From Clostridia bacterium (GTDB taxonomy: Bacteria > Bacillota_A > Clostridia > Christensenellales > Aristaeellaceae), in assembly GCA_025997215.1 (NCBI GenBank), contig BNUH01000007.1:1-64000 (forward strand): a stretch of DNA of 64,000 nucleotides, in the 5' to 3' direction. Below the pieces are notes generated by a model. The model did no database searches. It worked only from the letters and a program-made list of their open reading frames with translations, and was not told where the DNA came from. The position numbers and the translations under genes are program-made. Below are positions 18,466 to 26,157 of this stretch, in pieces. How positions within the stretch are numbered: position 1 is the stretch's first letter; every line of letters begins with the position of its first letter.

Positions 18466-19089
18466 ATGCCATATCCATATTTTAATGATTGTCAAGAATG
18501 CCATGACCATCATGACCGCAGACCCCGTGAGCGCCGCGCCCACGGATGCGATATATTGACCCCGCTGGCCAGCGGCACGCTGCGTACGCGCGGCGATTGG
18601 GTCGCCATCGAGTTGCCGCGCCATATTTCTGGCCGCAGACCGCTGAAGCTGACCACCGTCGCGGCCGAGGGCGTAGAATCGGCGGTTCTTGACCCCGCGT
18701 GCGCCGGATGTCAGTCGGAATATGGACTGGCGATCCGCGTGACGATCCCGCTGTCGCTCACATTGGTGGATAGCAACGGCTATCAGCACGCCATATGCAG
18801 CGCCATCGACGTGTGCGTGCCCATTACGCAGGCCGCTTGCCCGCGCATACCTCGCAACGCGCATGTCCGCGTGAAGGCGTGCGTCTCGCTGGCTGAACCC
18901 GTATGCATAGACGACTGCGACCGCTTCATTGAAGCGTTGCTGGATATGCGCATCGACGCGTACGTCGTAGGCAAGCTGCCCAAGCCGCACTGCGACGAAC
19001 CCTGCGCGCTGCCGCTGCCCTGGTATCCCCAGCCACCCAGGTGCGACAGGCATGGGCGATGGTTTTACAACGATGAACGGTATGATTGA
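18466..19089 (+). CDS. cysteine-rich protein, unknown function
   Basis: A 207-residue soluble protein with about 16 cysteines. The His/Cys-rich N-terminus (DCQECHDHHDRR) is followed by a beta-rich middle (RGDWVAIELPRH, LAIRVTIPLSLTL) and further Cys pairs (CAGC, CIDDC, CDEPC). It may be a spore-coat or metal-binding protein of clostridial type, but I recognise no named family. ATG 18466 is chosen over ATG 18460 because GGAGGG at 18454-18459 is too close to the latter. It is divergent from the membrane protein and followed by the repeat element. Confidence 0.6.
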   Translation: MPYPYFNDCQECHDHHDRRPRERRAHGCDILTPLASGTLRTRGDWVAIELPRHISGRRPLKLTTVAAEGVESAVLDPACAGCQSEYGLAIRVTIPLSLTLVDSNGYQHAICSAIDVCVPITQAACPRIPRNAHVRVKACVSLAEPVCIDDCDRFIEALLDMRIDAYVVGKLPKPHCDEPCALPLPWYPQPPRCDRHGRWFYNDERYD

Positions 19090-19125
19090 TTAACGCTCAT
19101 TAGTTCCCATTAGTTTCAAGACCCG

Positions 19126-19250
19126 CCGCCTGCGGGCGGATTGCCCCAACTGCGGTTGGGGTTCTGTTACTTTTCCCGTCCGTGGGAAAAGTAACCAAAA
19201 GGACGGCCAAAGGAGAGAGGCGCTATGGCGCCCTCTCTCCTCTGGACTCC
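19126..19250 (-). repeat. structured intergenic repeat, copy 2 (inverted)
   Basis: Inverted copy of the element at 1-120. Read on the minus strand it has hairpin I (19211-19239, GGAGAGAGG-type stem), hairpin II (19166-19195, the 12-nt arms GTTACTTTTCCC and GGGAAAAGTAAC), hairpin III (19144-19161, CCCCAAC-CGCA-GTTGGGG) and hairpin IV (19126-19139, CCGCC-CGCA-GGCGG). Hairpin IV has a different stem from copies 1 and 3 but keeps the pairing and the CGCA loop. Confidence 0.75.
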
Positions 19251-19413
19251 TCTCTCCAGCCATGTTGACTCCGCTGCTTGGTCTATGACCAACGTTCAAT
19301 TGAGTTACAGGTACAGCCTTGTATGATTCTCGTGGCTTCGCGGCGAGGTAGTCGTATTGGCGAAGCTGGTCATTATCATAATGTAATCAAAATTCAGCCA
19401 ACTACTAACTCCG

Positions 19414-19505
19414 GATCATCTAGGCAAGTACATAAACAATATGAAATCACAACAGCCTCCCGCCACCTGCTTTAGATCATCGAGCCTAGTACGTAAACAA
19501 TATGA
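19414..19505 (+). repeat. 31-nt direct repeat pair inside the inverted repeat
   Basis: Copies at 19414-19444 and 19475-19505 share GATCATC, then AGTAC and TAAACAATATGA, with 27 of 31 positions identical. They are separated by 30 nt and lie at the centre of the larger palindrome. Only two copies, so this is not a CRISPR array. Confidence 0.6.
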
Positions 19506-19632
19506 TGACAGCAAGCCTCGCCAATTTGACTACCTCGCCGCGATGCCGCGAGGACCCTCCAATACTGTGCTTGTAACTCAATCGGAACGTTGGTCATAGA
19601 CCAAGGTGCGGGTGCAACATGGCTGGAGAGAG

Positions 19633-19755
19633 GAGTCCAGAGGAGAGAGGGCGCCATAGCGCCTCTCTCCTTTGGCCGTCCTTTTGGTTACTTTTCCCAC
19701 GGACGGGAAAAGTAACAAAGCCCTCACCACAGTGAGGGCAGCCCCTCCGCAGAGG
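19633..19755 (+). repeat. structured intergenic repeat, copy 3
   Basis: Same orientation as copy 1. Hairpin I (19642-19670) has the stem GGAGAGAGG...CCTCTCTCC, hairpin II (19687-19716) is the invariant 30-nt unit, hairpin III (19721-19738) is CCCTCAC-CACA-GTGAGGG and hairpin IV (19744-19755) is CCTC-CGCA-GAGG. Hairpin III differs from copies 1 and 2 at both sides of the stem so that pairing is preserved. Confidence 0.75.
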
Positions 19756-19815
19756 AGATCCCAAGCCCCCCGCAGGCGGCGCATAGCGGCTCGCGACAGC
19801 TTTCTCTTAAAACGT

Positions 19816-20097
19816 TCAGCCCACGGCAATACCCGGCTCGGCCAACGCCTGCCGCAGCACGGCCTCAACCTTCTCGCGCGTGGCCGCGCCCTCATGCACC
19901 TTACGGCCGCCCACGTAGAACGTTGGCACATAATAATAATCAAACCGCTCGGCCACGTCCGGCTGCTTGCGCTCATCGATGCGGGTCATCGGTATAGCGC
20001 GGAACTCCGGCGATTCGGCCATCAACTCATCCAACCAGCGGTTGGCTTGCTGGCAGTAGGGGCATGCTTCAAAGTGGAAGTAGAGGACATTTTGCAT
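19816..20097 (-). CDS. thioredoxin/glutaredoxin-family protein
   Basis: A 93-residue glutaredoxin-sized redox protein. The CPYC motif at residues 12-15 (FEACPYCQQAN) is the classic glutaredoxin/NrdH dithiol. The cis-proline is in YYVPTFYVGG. It would reduce disulfides or mixed thiols in the cytoplasm. It lies 9 nt after the rpmF stop, so it is probably co-transcribed with yceD-rpmF from the promoter at 20791-20819. Its stop lies about 60 nt from the repeat element. Confidence 0.85.
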   Translation of the reverse strand: MQNVLYFHFEACPYCQQANRWLDELMAESPEFRAIPMTRIDERKQPDVAERFDYYYVPTFYVGGRKVHEGAATREKVEAVLRQALAEPGIAVG

Positions 20098-20106
20098 GGT
20101 TTACCC

Positions 20107-20301
20107 TCACGACGACTTCTTTTCGTCGTCAACCTTTATGACCTGCTTGCCGTCATAATAGCCGCAGAACTTGCACACGCGGTGCGCGAGGCGCATCTTC
20201 TTGCAGTGCGGACACGCTACGATGCTGGGGACCGTGAGCTTCCAGTTCGCGCGGCGGCTGCGGCCTCTCGCTTTGGATACTTTTCCCTTTGGCAGCGCCA
20301 T
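20107..20301 (-). CDS. rpmF: 50S ribosomal protein L32
   Basis: A 64-residue L32, normal length. It starts MALPKGKVSKARGRSRRANW, and the zinc ribbon is complete with CPHC and CKFC pairs, so this is the Zn-containing form. ATG 20301 follows GGAGGTG. It lies directly downstream of yceD, the standard bacterial arrangement. Confidence 0.95.
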   Translation of the reverse strand: MALPKGKVSKARGRSRRANWKLTVPSIVACPHCKKMRLAHRVCKFCGYYDGKQVIKVDDEKKSS

Positions 20302-20320
20302 GGGTTTCACCTCCGAATAT

Positions 20321-20749
20321 TTATGTTAATATAATCCCCGCGCAATCCTCCCGACAGAGGAAACGCATCGGCAGCGCGAGCGCCAGCGCGGAATACACAG
20401 CATCGGTCAGGTCGATCGTCTGGCCTTGCATAGCGCGCTTCTCCGGGTCATCGGGATCGCTCAAGCCGTCGTCCTTGCCGAACACCTCATGCACAGGAGC
20501 TTCCACGGACTGGACGACATCCGTCAAACACCTTGCGCACTGGGCCTTCACATCCGCGAACGCGCGGCCGCGAACGAATACGGTCATACCCGCGCCCACG
20601 TAGATCCCTTCGGCGCGAACGTTCATAGCCTCGATCCCGTCCGGTAACCGATCGGCGTCATCGGTTTCCCCAGCGTCAGCGGCCCGCTCAACCGAAAACG
20701 GAAACTGCTCGCCTGGCTGCTGCAGCGCGCGGTTCACGTCCAAAGTCAT
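20321..20749 (-). CDS. yceD: YceD/DUF177 family protein
   Basis: A 142-residue DUF177 protein, linked in many bacteria to 23S rRNA and large-subunit accumulation and encoded next to L32. The family core QCARCLTDVVQSVEAPVHEV is present in the middle, and the C-terminal part includes IDLTDAVYSALALALPMRFL and CREDC. I use ATG 20749; the GTG at 20782 would lie only 2 nt from the predicted transcription start. Operon order is yceD-rpmF-thioredoxin. Confidence 0.85.
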   Translation of the reverse strand: MTLDVNRALQQPGEQFPFSVERAADAGETDDADRLPDGIEAMNVRAEGIYVGAGMTVFVRGRAFADVKAQCARCLTDVVQSVEAPVHEVFGKDDGLSDPDDPEKRAMQGQTIDLTDAVYSALALALPMRFLCREDCAGIILT

Positions 20750-20790
20750 GCGAATCACATCCTCACCGTGATCTGGCGGCACATTAAGAC

Positions 20791-20819
20791 ATTATACCCG
20801 AAACCCATCGGCTTGTCAA
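20791..20819 (-). promoter_or_regulatory. consensus sigma-A promoter of yceD-rpmF
   Basis: On the minus strand: -35 TTGACA (20814-20819), 17-nt spacer, -10 TATAAT (20791-20796), a perfect match to consensus. Predicted start is near 20784, about 35 nt before ATG 20749. Confidence 0.85.
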
Positions 20820-20901
20820 TAACCAAAAAGTTGTGGTGCAATTACAACATATTGTACAAGATTGCCGATCGTAAGAAAAAAACTGCCCTGCCTCGCCAGC
20901 G

Positions 20902-20930
20902 TTGACGTCTATCGAACCATAATATATACT
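20902..20930 (+). promoter_or_regulatory. sigma-A promoter of the Uma2 gene
   Basis: -35 TTGACG (20902-20907), 17-nt spacer, -10 TATACT (20925-20930). The ribosome site AGGAGGGG follows, so the gene has its own short leader. Confidence 0.7.
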
Positions 20931-20949
20931 GGTATTAGGAGGGGATTGC

Positions 20950-21540
20950 ATGGAGGCGCAGGCGGCTGGTGGCAAGCGACTGGGTAAATATTCATTTGAT
21001 GCTCTGCTAGAGATGCCCGAGCGAGTTCGGGCTGAGATATATGACGGCGAGTTGGTTTTTCTAGCCAGGCCGACTACTAAGCACGCCGCGGTATCCAATC
21101 GGTTGTGCAGCCAATTGACCGTGTATTTGCAAGGGAAACTTTGTCAAGTTTACCCAGAAGTGACCGTTCAGCTTGACCCTGAAGTTACGAATGAAGGGTT
21201 CGAGCCGGACATCATTGTGGTATGCGATCCTGAAAAAATCAAGGAAAAATGCTGCGAAGGCGCGCCTGATCTGATCATCGAGATACTATCCCCCTCCACA
21301 AAACGCCGCGACCGCAACTATAAACTGCGCCGATATCTCGAGGCGGGGGTTAAGGAATACTGGATAATCGATCCTGTACGCGAATATTTATACGTTTTTG
21401 ATTGGCGCAGCGGGGAGACCGATATCCCTGACGCCTACTTTGGGGCATGCCAGGTGAAAGTCAACATTTTGGACGATTGCTACATAGATTTAGAAAGAAT
21501 TTTTCACAATATCCCGCCAGCTACAGCGCTAACAACCTGA
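20950..21540 (+). CDS. Uma2-family (DUF820) PD-(D/E)XK nuclease-like protein
   Basis: A 196-residue Uma2/DUF820 protein of the restriction-endonuclease fold. Expected blocks: AEIYDGELVF, FEPDIIVV (the PD pair), PDLIIEILSPSTKRRD (the E-x-S segment) and YLEAGVKEYWIIDP. The family is abundant in cyanobacteria and Firmicutes, and its biological role is unresolved. The gene stands alone with its own promoter, and its bases are more A/T-rich than its neighbours, consistent with horizontal spread. Its end overlaps the convergent phosphodiesterase gene by 20 nt. Confidence 0.88.
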   Translation: MEAQAAGGKRLGKYSFDALLEMPERVRAEIYDGELVFLARPTTKHAAVSNRLCSQLTVYLQGKLCQVYPEVTVQLDPEVTNEGFEPDIIVVCDPEKIKEKCCEGAPDLIIEILSPSTKRRDRNYKLRRYLEAGVKEYWIIDPVREYLYVFDWRSGETDIPDAYFGACQVKVNILDDCYIDLERIFHNIPPATALTT

Positions 21541-22033
21541 CGTCCGGCTGAACGTCGTCCCGCAGTGTTATCAAAGCATAACGGCCGTCGCGGAGCGCGC
21601 CGGGATTGATGAGCATTACGCCATCGCGCCACATGGCGGCGTCGGGGATATGGGTGTGCCCGTAGAGGGCAATCTGCGCGCCGACGGCCTTCGCGCGCTC
21701 GGCCAGAAACATGGTGGTCAGCTTCACGCGCAATATATGGCCATGAACCATCAGCAGCTTGAATCCGCTAAGACGCAGCGTCAGTTCGGCGGGTTCGTCA
21801 TAATCCGGGCCGACGTTGCCCGACACGCTGTGGAAGGCCGCGTCCGGCTGGCGCGTTGCCAGCGCCGCCCGCAGATATGAAGCATCCGCCGCAGTATCCC
21901 CTAGATAGCAGAACATGTCGATAGGTGGCAGCGCTTGCAACAGGCGATTCATGTTCTCGCGTGAACCATGGGCGTCGCTGGCGGCGGCTAGGCGGATATG
22001 GCCATGCTCGGTTGAGGCTTTGTGAATTTCCAC
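21521..22033 (-). CDS. YfcE/YsnB-type metallophosphodiesterase
   Basis: A 170-residue calcineurin-like phosphodiesterase of the MJ0936/YfcE group. Metal-binding motifs in order: SDAHGS, YLGDTA, SGNVGPDYD (GNxD/N type), MVHGH and YGHTHIP. I choose GTG 22033, preceded by GGAGGG with an 8-nt gap; an open frame continues upstream but overlaps rdgB. It overlaps the rdgB 3' end by 46 nt. In Bacillus the matching gene (ysnB) also follows gerM and the rdgB homologue. Confidence 0.88.
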   Translation of the reverse strand: MEIHKASTEHGHIRLAAASDAHGSRENMNRLLQALPPIDMFCYLGDTAADASYLRAALATRQPDAAFHSVSGNVGPDYDEPAELTLRLSGFKLLMVHGHILRVKLTTMFLAERAKAVGAQIALYGHTHIPDAAMWRDGVMLINPGALRDGRYALITLRDDVQPDVRLLAL

Positions 22034-22644
22034 TGAAACTTCCCTCCGACGCCCGAATGCATGCTCAACACTACCCGCATGCGGTGACACGCCATCGCGC
22101 GGTGGCTGATGCGGTTTTTCTCATCATCCGTCATGCGCGCTAACGATATACCGTTTACGTAGAACAGCGGATCGTAACCGAACCCCCCCTGCCCGTCAGG
22201 CTCGAAGCCGATCTCGCCCTTGCAGTAGCCCTCCGTAATGTAGGTTGGGAATTCTGGTCTGGCCAGCGCCAACGCGCAAACGAACCGCGCACGGCGTGGC
22301 GCGGGTTCATCCGAAAGATTTGACAATAACAGAGCATTATTGGCAGCGTCGTTGCCATGATTGCCCGCGTACCGCGCCGAGTATACGCCCGGCGCGCCGT
22401 CCAGCGCATCCACCATCAGCCCGGAATCGTCGGCCAGCACGGGCCTATACAGCGCCTTGCAGACGGTTTCGGCTTTAATTATGGCGTTATCTATAAAGGT
22501 TATACCATCCTCCACAATTTCGTCGTGGAATCCGGCTTCATCCATCGTTATCAGGCGGAATCTTTTGCCCAACAGCGCGGCGACCTCGCGTGCCTTGCCC
22601 TTATTCCGCGAGGCGAACACTATCGGAATCTTCTTTCTCGACAT
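21988..22644 (-). CDS. rdgB: RdgB/HAM1 non-canonical purine NTP pyrophosphatase
   Basis: Hydrolyses dITP, ITP and XTP to monophosphates, keeping deaminated purines out of nucleic acids. The 218-residue protein has the N-terminal FASRNKGKAREV, the catalytic VLADDSGLMVDALDGAPGVY and GGFGYDPLF, and ends its core at KNRISHRAM. About 27 residues follow the usual end (to SMAISA), produced by reading into the next gene's ribosome site and start. It is translationally overlapped with the phosphodiesterase and sits downstream of gerM. Confidence 0.93.
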   Translation of the reverse strand: MSRKKIPIVFASRNKGKAREVAALLGKRFRLITMDEAGFHDEIVEDGITFIDNAIIKAETVCKALYRPVLADDSGLMVDALDGAPGVYSARYAGNHGNDAANNALLLSNLSDEPAPRRARFVCALALARPEFPTYITEGYCKGEIGFEPDGQGGFGYDPLFYVNGISLARMTDDEKNRISHRAMACHRMRVVLSMHSGVGGKFQWKFTKPQPSMAISA

Positions 22645-22735
22645 ATAATTATCTCCCGCGTTGGAATTATCTATAACGAAAAAGGAGACGCGGCGCGCCT
22701 CCTATACTGCCAGTTTTCGCTTAATTTGTCAAGTG

Positions 22736-23779
22736 TTAATCAATCTCTATAACATCCGGGAATTGTACCGCAACCTGCTCAGCATTGTTGACAAACGTCG
22801 GCTTCTCCATGGCGGCGGGTGAGAACGGTTTGCCGTTGACCAGCAATTCGACATGGTTGACGCCGGGATATTGCATGCACGTGAGCATCAGAGCGCGCAG
22901 GGCTTGCTGGCCGCCGTCGCTGTTGGCTGTTATCTGGGCGAACGCTTCCGAGAAGTTGATCGTCGCGACACCATTCGACACGCTCACGTCGAACAGCCCC
23001 GTCTCGCTGGGCAGCGCGTTGCGCAGGGTGGTATCGACCTTCGGGCCTTTGACCAGCTCCAGCACTGCAGTGTTGATGTCGGCTGGCGAGAACACGGCGC
23101 GGGTCACAGGAACGAGCACACGCCCGGTTTCCGATGGGAAATAGAGCCGGACGAGCTGGGCGTTGGCCAGGTTCGCGCTGGCGTCGACGCTCTCCAGGTT
23201 CAGGAGTTTGCCCGTCATCTCGGTTGCGATGTCGGTGCCGTGGGTCAGCTTGCTGCGCTTCTGACCGCCGACGAGTATCTCCACGCTGCTAACCGTGTCG
23301 AATTCGCTGAGCGTCTGCACGATCGAGCTGACCATCAGCGCCTCCGACTGCGCGTCGGGCATGCTTAGCACGTTCGCACTCAAGTCGACGCGCGCCTTGC
23401 CATTGGCGATGTCCAGATCGAACGTCGTCTCGCGAGGCAGGACGGTCGACAGGCCCAGCCGTGCCGCGGCCAGATCGTTCGTGTCGGAGGAGATCATCAG
23501 CGACAGCGTGGCCTTGGCTATGCCGTCCGTCTTGGACACGGCGCGTGTGACGGGCACCAGGTACCCCTCCGCGTCGGCATAGTAGACAGTGGTATTCTGG
23601 ATCGGGCCGATCACCGGCGCGACCGCGGCTGCATCGGGCAGTATGTCAGCGGGTGAAACGGCGTATTGATCTACTGGAAGCGAGGTAACCGGGCCAATTG
23701 CCGCTAACAGCAGCACCAGCGCCGCCGCCCCGGCAATTAGTAAACGTTCGAGGTCCGCGCGCTTGATAGACAGCTTCAC
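22736..23779 (-). CDS. gerM: GerM-like spore germination/sporulation protein
   Basis: A 347-residue protein with an N-terminal membrane or signal segment (about 11-32) and two GerMN domains, roughly 60-175 and 195-315. Both contain the repeated phrase LVPVTRAV and the R/N-V-SSVEILV or GVNHVELLV strand. In Bacillus GerM acts in the spore envelope during sporulation and germination. I use GTG 23779, 9 nt after GGAG; the TTG at 23785 is too close. The gene supports a spore-forming ancestry. Confidence 0.88.
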   Translation of the reverse strand: MKLSIKRADLERLLIAGAAALVLLLAAIGPVTSLPVDQYAVSPADILPDAAAVAPVIGPIQNTTVYYADAEGYLVPVTRAVSKTDGIAKATLSLMISSDTNDLAAARLGLSTVLPRETTFDLDIANGKARVDLSANVLSMPDAQSEALMVSSIVQTLSEFDTVSSVEILVGGQKRSKLTHGTDIATEMTGKLLNLESVDASANLANAQLVRLYFPSETGRVLVPVTRAVFSPADINTAVLELVKGPKVDTTLRNALPSETGLFDVSVSNGVATINFSEAFAQITANSDGGQQALRALMLTCMQYPGVNHVELLVNGKPFSPAAMEKPTFVNNAEQVAVQFPDVIEID

Positions 23780-23885
23780 GTGCAATCACTCCTTTACGAA
23801 GCGAGCATATGAGGCGCGGCGGGCCGTTATGATACGCAGCTCGGTGGAAAAAGTGAATAATACTAATTATTGGTAACGCCCCAAA

Positions 23886-24824
23886 TCAATTCACCACATT
23901 GATGGCGTTTCCATTCAAGAATGCCGCCAGATTCCCCACCGCGACATCCATCAACCTCTGTCTAGAAGCCTTAGGAGCCCAGGCGATATGAGGCGTGATA
24001 ATACAATTCGGCGCGCCCAGCAGCGGATTGTCGGCGCGGATCGGCTCTACCGACACCACGTCGCAACCGAACGCGTAAACCTTGCCGGATTCCAGAGCAG
24101 CGCGCATGTCGGCCTCGTTGACCAGCGGGCCTCGTGATGTGTTGATAACTATCACGCTATCCTTCATCTTGGCAATGGCGGCAGCGTCGATTAGGCCCGT
24201 GGTTTCGGGCAGCAGCGGACAATGGAGCGATATGATATCGCTGCGCGCCAGCAGTTCATCGAGTGGGACGACGGCTTCATCCTGGACGAGTGCGTCGTAT
24301 GCGATGACGTCCATACCAAACGCGCGGGCGATATCGGCCGTTGCCTTCCCGATTCGTCCATATCCGACAATACCCATCGTTTTACCGGACAACTCAATCA
24401 GCGGATAATCCCAAAAGCAGTAGTCGATGCTGGTCGTCCAGCGGCCCGCATGAACCGCATCCGAATGGTGGCCGACATGGTGCGCAATCTCCAGTATCAG
24501 CGCGAATACCATCTGCGCGACGGCAGCGGTGCCGTATGAAGGGACGTTCGACACGGGGATGCCATACTCGCGCGCGGCCAGCGTATCCACGACATTGTAT
24601 CCGGTCGAGAGGACGCCGATGAATAGGATACTCGGCGCGGCCTCGATAACCTCGCGCGTCAGGGGTGTTTTGTTGGTGTAGACGATCTCGGCGTCCGCTA
24701 TGCGCTCGACTACAAGTTCCGGCGGCGTGCGATCGTACACGGTCAATTCGCCCAGCTGTTCAAAGCCTGACCAGGATAGATCGCCGGGGTTTTCGGTGGA
24801 ACCGTCAAGTATAACGATTTTCAT
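23886..24824 (-). CDS. D-2-hydroxyacid dehydrogenase, glycerate-dehydrogenase-like
   Basis: A 312-residue NAD-dependent 2-hydroxyacid dehydrogenase. The Rossmann motif is MGIVGYGRIGKATADIARAF at about residues 150-170. The catalytic Arg is in INTSRGPLVNE, the Glu in DVVSVEP and the His in IITPHIAWAPKASR. The pattern is closest to hydroxypyruvate/glycerate dehydrogenases. ATG 24824 follows GAGGAA. It is monocistronic as far as visible. Substrate is inferred, not proven. Confidence 0.85.
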   Translation of the reverse strand: MKIVILDGSTENPGDLSWSGFEQLGELTVYDRTPPELVVERIADAEIVYTNKTPLTREVIEAAPSILFIGVLSTGYNVVDTLAAREYGIPVSNVPSYGTAAVAQMVFALILEIAHHVGHHSDAVHAGRWTTSIDYCFWDYPLIELSGKTMGIVGYGRIGKATADIARAFGMDVIAYDALVQDEAVVPLDELLARSDIISLHCPLLPETTGLIDAAAIAKMKDSVIVINTSRGPLVNEADMRAALESGKVYAFGCDVVSVEPIRADNPLLGAPNCIITPHIAWAPKASRQRLMDVAVGNLAAFLNGNAINVVN

Positions 24825-24882
24825 ATAACATTCCTCACCCATCATTATGATATGCTATGATTATTCGATTATAATATAAATA

Positions 24883-24906
24883 CAGGGCGATCGATTGACC
24901 GCCCTG
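24883..24906 (-). terminator. Rho-independent terminator after the CtpA gene
   Basis: Stem CAGGGCG/CGCCCTG with short loop; on the minus strand it is followed by a T-rich tract. It lies 17-40 nt past the protease stop and separates it from the dehydrogenase gene. Confidence 0.6.
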
Positions 24907-24922
24907 CGAGCTTATCCTCTAA

Positions 24923-26146
24923 TCACGCCGCCGCGTCCTTGTCTACAACTAACGGCGTCAGGTATTCGATAGCCGCGTCGAGCTGGTTATCCTTCGAGCG
25001 ATCGAGCAGCGTATTCTCGTCGATGGCGTCCTCGTTGAGCACGACCTCGATATCCGGCTCGATACCGACGCCGTGGATCGCAGCGCCGCTGGGCGTGAAG
25101 TACTGCTGGCTAGTGACCTGCATGCCGTCGCCCTGCGGGAATTCGTATACGCTCTGGATGATGCCCTTGCCGAACGTCTTGACGCCGATGATCGTGGCGG
25201 TGCCATGATCCTGCAGCGCGCCGATGATTATCTCGGATGCGGACGCGCTGTTGCCATTGCACAGCACCACAACCGGCACACCTATCGGTTGGCCGTCGGC
25301 AAAGTAGCTGACCTCCAGGCCGTAGCGATCGCGGGTAGAGTATATCAGCTCGTCGGTCAGGAACGTATTCGCGACGCGTTCGGCATAATCCGTCAAACCG
25401 CCTGGATTATCCCGCAGATCGAGGATCAGCGCGGCCATACCCTCCGCCTGTAGGCTGACCAACGCGTCGGCATATTCCCTGGCCATCGTGCCCTCGAATG
25501 AGTAGAGGCGAATGTAACCGATATCGTTGTCGAACATTACCGATTCGACATTATTCATGTGGATATCGCCGCGCGTGACTGTGAATGGGATCTCCTCTTC
25601 ACCGCGCTTGATCTTCACCTCAACGGTCGTACCCGCCGGACCGCCGCGCATGATCTCCACGGCCTGATTCATCTCGAACGCCGTGACGGGCAGGTCGTCC
25701 ACCTGGATAATCTTATCGCCGGAGCGTATTCCCACCGCTTCTGCCGGGCTATCGGGGAATACGCGCACAATCGTCAGCGAATTATCGACTGCATTCGCCA
25801 ATATCTGCACGCCGATGCCCTTATAATCGCCCGAGAGCTGCTCGTTCATCGACTTCATGTCGTCCACGGAGTAGTAGAACGAGTACGGATCCTCCAGTGG
25901 TGTGAATAGTCCGCGCATCGCGCCGACCGACAACTCGTCGGGATCGACATCCTTATAGTACATCTGGGCGATGATCTGACGAACCTCTTCTTGATGTTTA
26001 TACTGCTGGAGCAGTTCGTAATCCTCCTGGCTGATGGTGACGGTGCCGCCCGCTGCGAATGCTGTCGCGCACACACTGATAACCAGCGTCAGGATAGCTG
26101 CCAGGAGTATGAACCGACGGAACATGCCCTTGATTGGCTGGGTCAT
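24923..26146 (-). CDS. ctpA: C-terminal processing serine protease, S41 family
   Basis: A 407-residue exported protease: signal segment (about 10-32), an N-terminal helical part, a PDZ domain (about 105-190) and the S41 catalytic domain. The Ser is in CNGNSASASEI and the Lys in GVKTFGKGIIQ, the Ser-Lys dyad of tail-specific proteases. YYSVDDMKSMNEQL and LDLRDNPGG are family blocks. It cleaves proteins near their C-terminus at the outer face of the membrane. ATG 26146 follows AAGGGGG. The PucR-like gene starts upstream and ends 12 nt before. Confidence 0.93.
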   Translation of the reverse strand: MTQPIKGMFRRFILLAAILTLVISVCATAFAAGGTVTISQEDYELLQQYKHQEEVRQIIAQMYYKDVDPDELSVGAMRGLFTPLEDPYSFYYSVDDMKSMNEQLSGDYKGIGVQILANAVDNSLTIVRVFPDSPAEAVGIRSGDKIIQVDDLPVTAFEMNQAVEIMRGGPAGTTVEVKIKRGEEEIPFTVTRGDIHMNNVESVMFDNDIGYIRLYSFEGTMAREYADALVSLQAEGMAALILDLRDNPGGLTDYAERVANTFLTDELIYSTRDRYGLEVSYFADGQPIGVPVVVLCNGNSASASEIIIGALQDHGTATIIGVKTFGKGIIQSVYEFPQGDGMQVTSQQYFTPSGAAIHGVGIEPDIEVVLNEDAIDENTLLDRSKDNQLDAAIEYLTPLVVDKDAAA

Positions 26147-26157
26147 ATCACGCCCCC

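Larger units (their letters stand above)
19126..19755. repeat. long imperfect inverted repeat element (non-coding)
   Basis: This convergent gap of about 725 bp holds no gene. Its two halves are inverted copies: from 19126 inward to about 19350, and from 19755 inward to about 19536. Beyond the hairpin unit the arms also share CCAGCCATGTTG, TTGGTCTATGACCAACGTT (19278-19296 and complement at 19586-19604), ATTGAGTTACA and GCGGCGAGGTAGTC. Mismatches are scattered, so this is an old or diverging palindrome. No transposase is present. It could be a decayed non-autonomous mobile element or a bidirectional terminator region. Confidence 0.7.

Noticed and set aside
19414..19505. Possible CRISPR repeat pair
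   Set aside because: Only two imperfect copies, within a larger palindrome, and no cas genes in the window.
19278..19657. Two mirrored short frames sharing a SRRGS-IGEA phrase on opposite strands
   Set aside because: They are the same inverted-repeat DNA read twice; no ribosome sites, lengths about 60 codons, and stems rather than codons are conserved.
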